This document shows positions 4,565 to 5,091 of a stretch of DNA of 5,091 bases, in pieces; within the stretch, counting starts at the first letter, position 1, and every line of letters starts with the position of its first letter. Both the position numbers and the translations under genes were made by a program. The stretch is from NCBI GenBank assembly GCA_016180375.1, contig JACPBJ010000021.1, forward strand, positions 1 through 5,091, in the 5' to 3' direction. Source of the stretch: Nitrososphaerota archaeon. GTDB lineage: Archaea; Thermoproteota; Nitrososphaeria; Nitrososphaerales; UBA57. The notes below the pieces were generated by a model that was not told the origin of the DNA, did no database searches, and saw nothing but the letters and a program-made list of their open reading frames with translations.

Positions 4565-5091
4565 CGTTTAACGACTTTTCTCGAGATGTACGCTCTAGCT
4601 TCTATTATCACTTGCGGCATGGGCGGTAGAGATACAGCATGATCTGGATATGCCCATATCCAATCTCTTCTGGTTTTCAGAAGAGATATTGCAAGAATTC
4701 CGCCTAGGCTGAAAAGTGCTAGACCGGGACCATAGGAACCGGTGAAATCCCTTAAGGCACCTAGAGTTAGCGGGATCAAGAAACCTCCGAGCCCACCTGC
4801 CGCACCAACGACACCCGTAGCCAAGCCCACCTGTTTGGGGAACCTCAATGGTACTAACTGAAAGATCGATCCATTCCCCATCCCCCAAGAGAGCATTGCA
4901 GCGGAGAGTAAAACGATGGCGATGTTTAATGGAGGTAACTGAGCTACGCCCATCATCATTACGGAAGAAGATGTCAGAAGAACCAGCAATAGCCTTACGC
5001 CACCTATTCTATCAGCCAGATACCCGCCTATAGGCCTAACAAAGCTCCCTGCAAGTATGCAAAGTGTAGTGAAGACTCCCGCATCAATAGC
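4561..5091 (-). CDS. narK: NarK/NasA-type nitrate/nitrite transporter, C-terminal part (partial)
   Basis: The last 176 residues of a major facilitator protein; its 5' part lies beyond the right edge, and the frame is open to base 5091. It begins in the second half of the fold with 'GSFVRPIGGYLADRIGG' (15-31), the motif-A loop in its NarK form. Next come 'GMGNGSIFQLVPLRFPK' (70-86) and 'TGVVGAAGGLGGFLIP' (92-107), the second nitrate-signature region of the NNP family. The length after motif A fits one C-terminal half with about five membrane helices. It sits in the inner membrane and exchanges or imports nitrate/nitrite. It overlaps moaA by 4 bases, linking transport to molybdenum cofactor supply, as expected near a nitrate reductase locus. 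The C-terminal tail after the last helix (about 140-176) is basic and cytosolic. Family confidence is high; transport direction is not determinable. Confidence 0.92.
   Translation of the reverse strand, partial: AIDAGVFTTLCILAGSFVRPIGGYLADRIGGVRLLLVLLTSSSVMMMGVAQLPPLNIAIVLLSAAMLSWGMGNGSIFQLVPLRFPKQVGLATGVVGAAGGLGGFLIPLTLGALRDFTGSYGPGLALFSLGGILAISLLKTRRDWIWAYPDHAVSLPPMPQVIIEARAYISRKVVKR

Overview
The window looks like a piece of an archaeal chromosome, probably from the Thermoproteota or a related lineage. Four things point that way: a TATA-like box about 28 bases before a start codon that has no Shine-Dalgarno (a leaderless arrangement); archaeal-type MoaD/ubiquitin-like proteins; GTG and TTG starts; and compact blocks with short intergenic gaps. 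A bacterium is not formally excluded, because no rRNA or phylogenetic marker is present.

Layout, left to right. The left edge (1-33, minus) holds the first 11 codons of a gene with a strong ribosome binding site. Its N-terminus resembles the dihydrofolate reductase/RibD-C family. A 305-base AT-rich divergent intergenic region follows. Next is a plus-strand MoaD/ThiS-type ubiquitin-fold protein of 100 residues (389-691), convergent with a minus-strand TSUP (TauE/SafE-like) membrane transporter (720-1451). A 421-base gap (1452-1872) holds no convincing gene. The rest is on the minus strand, listed here in transcription order from the right edge: the C-terminal part of a NarK-type nitrate/nitrite transporter (running off the window); moaA, overlapping it by ATGA; a likely terminator; a short leader with a palindromic promoter-like element; a second MoaD-type protein ending in Gly-Gly; and, 24 bases later, a seven-bladed Asp-box (BNR) beta-propeller protein.

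How the genes may work together. NarK imports nitrate or exports nitrite, and MoaA performs the first step of molybdopterin synthesis. Their translational overlap suggests a molybdenum-dependent nitrate metabolism locus continuing beyond the right edge. The MoaD2/beta-propeller pair is a separate unit. It carries a ubiquitin-like sulfur carrier or protein modifier with a repeat protein often labelled 'exo-alpha-sialidase' but lacking visible sialidase motifs. I recall this pairing from many bacterial genomes but know of no assigned function, and it is the most interesting item here. No mobile element, CRISPR array, tRNA or rRNA was seen.
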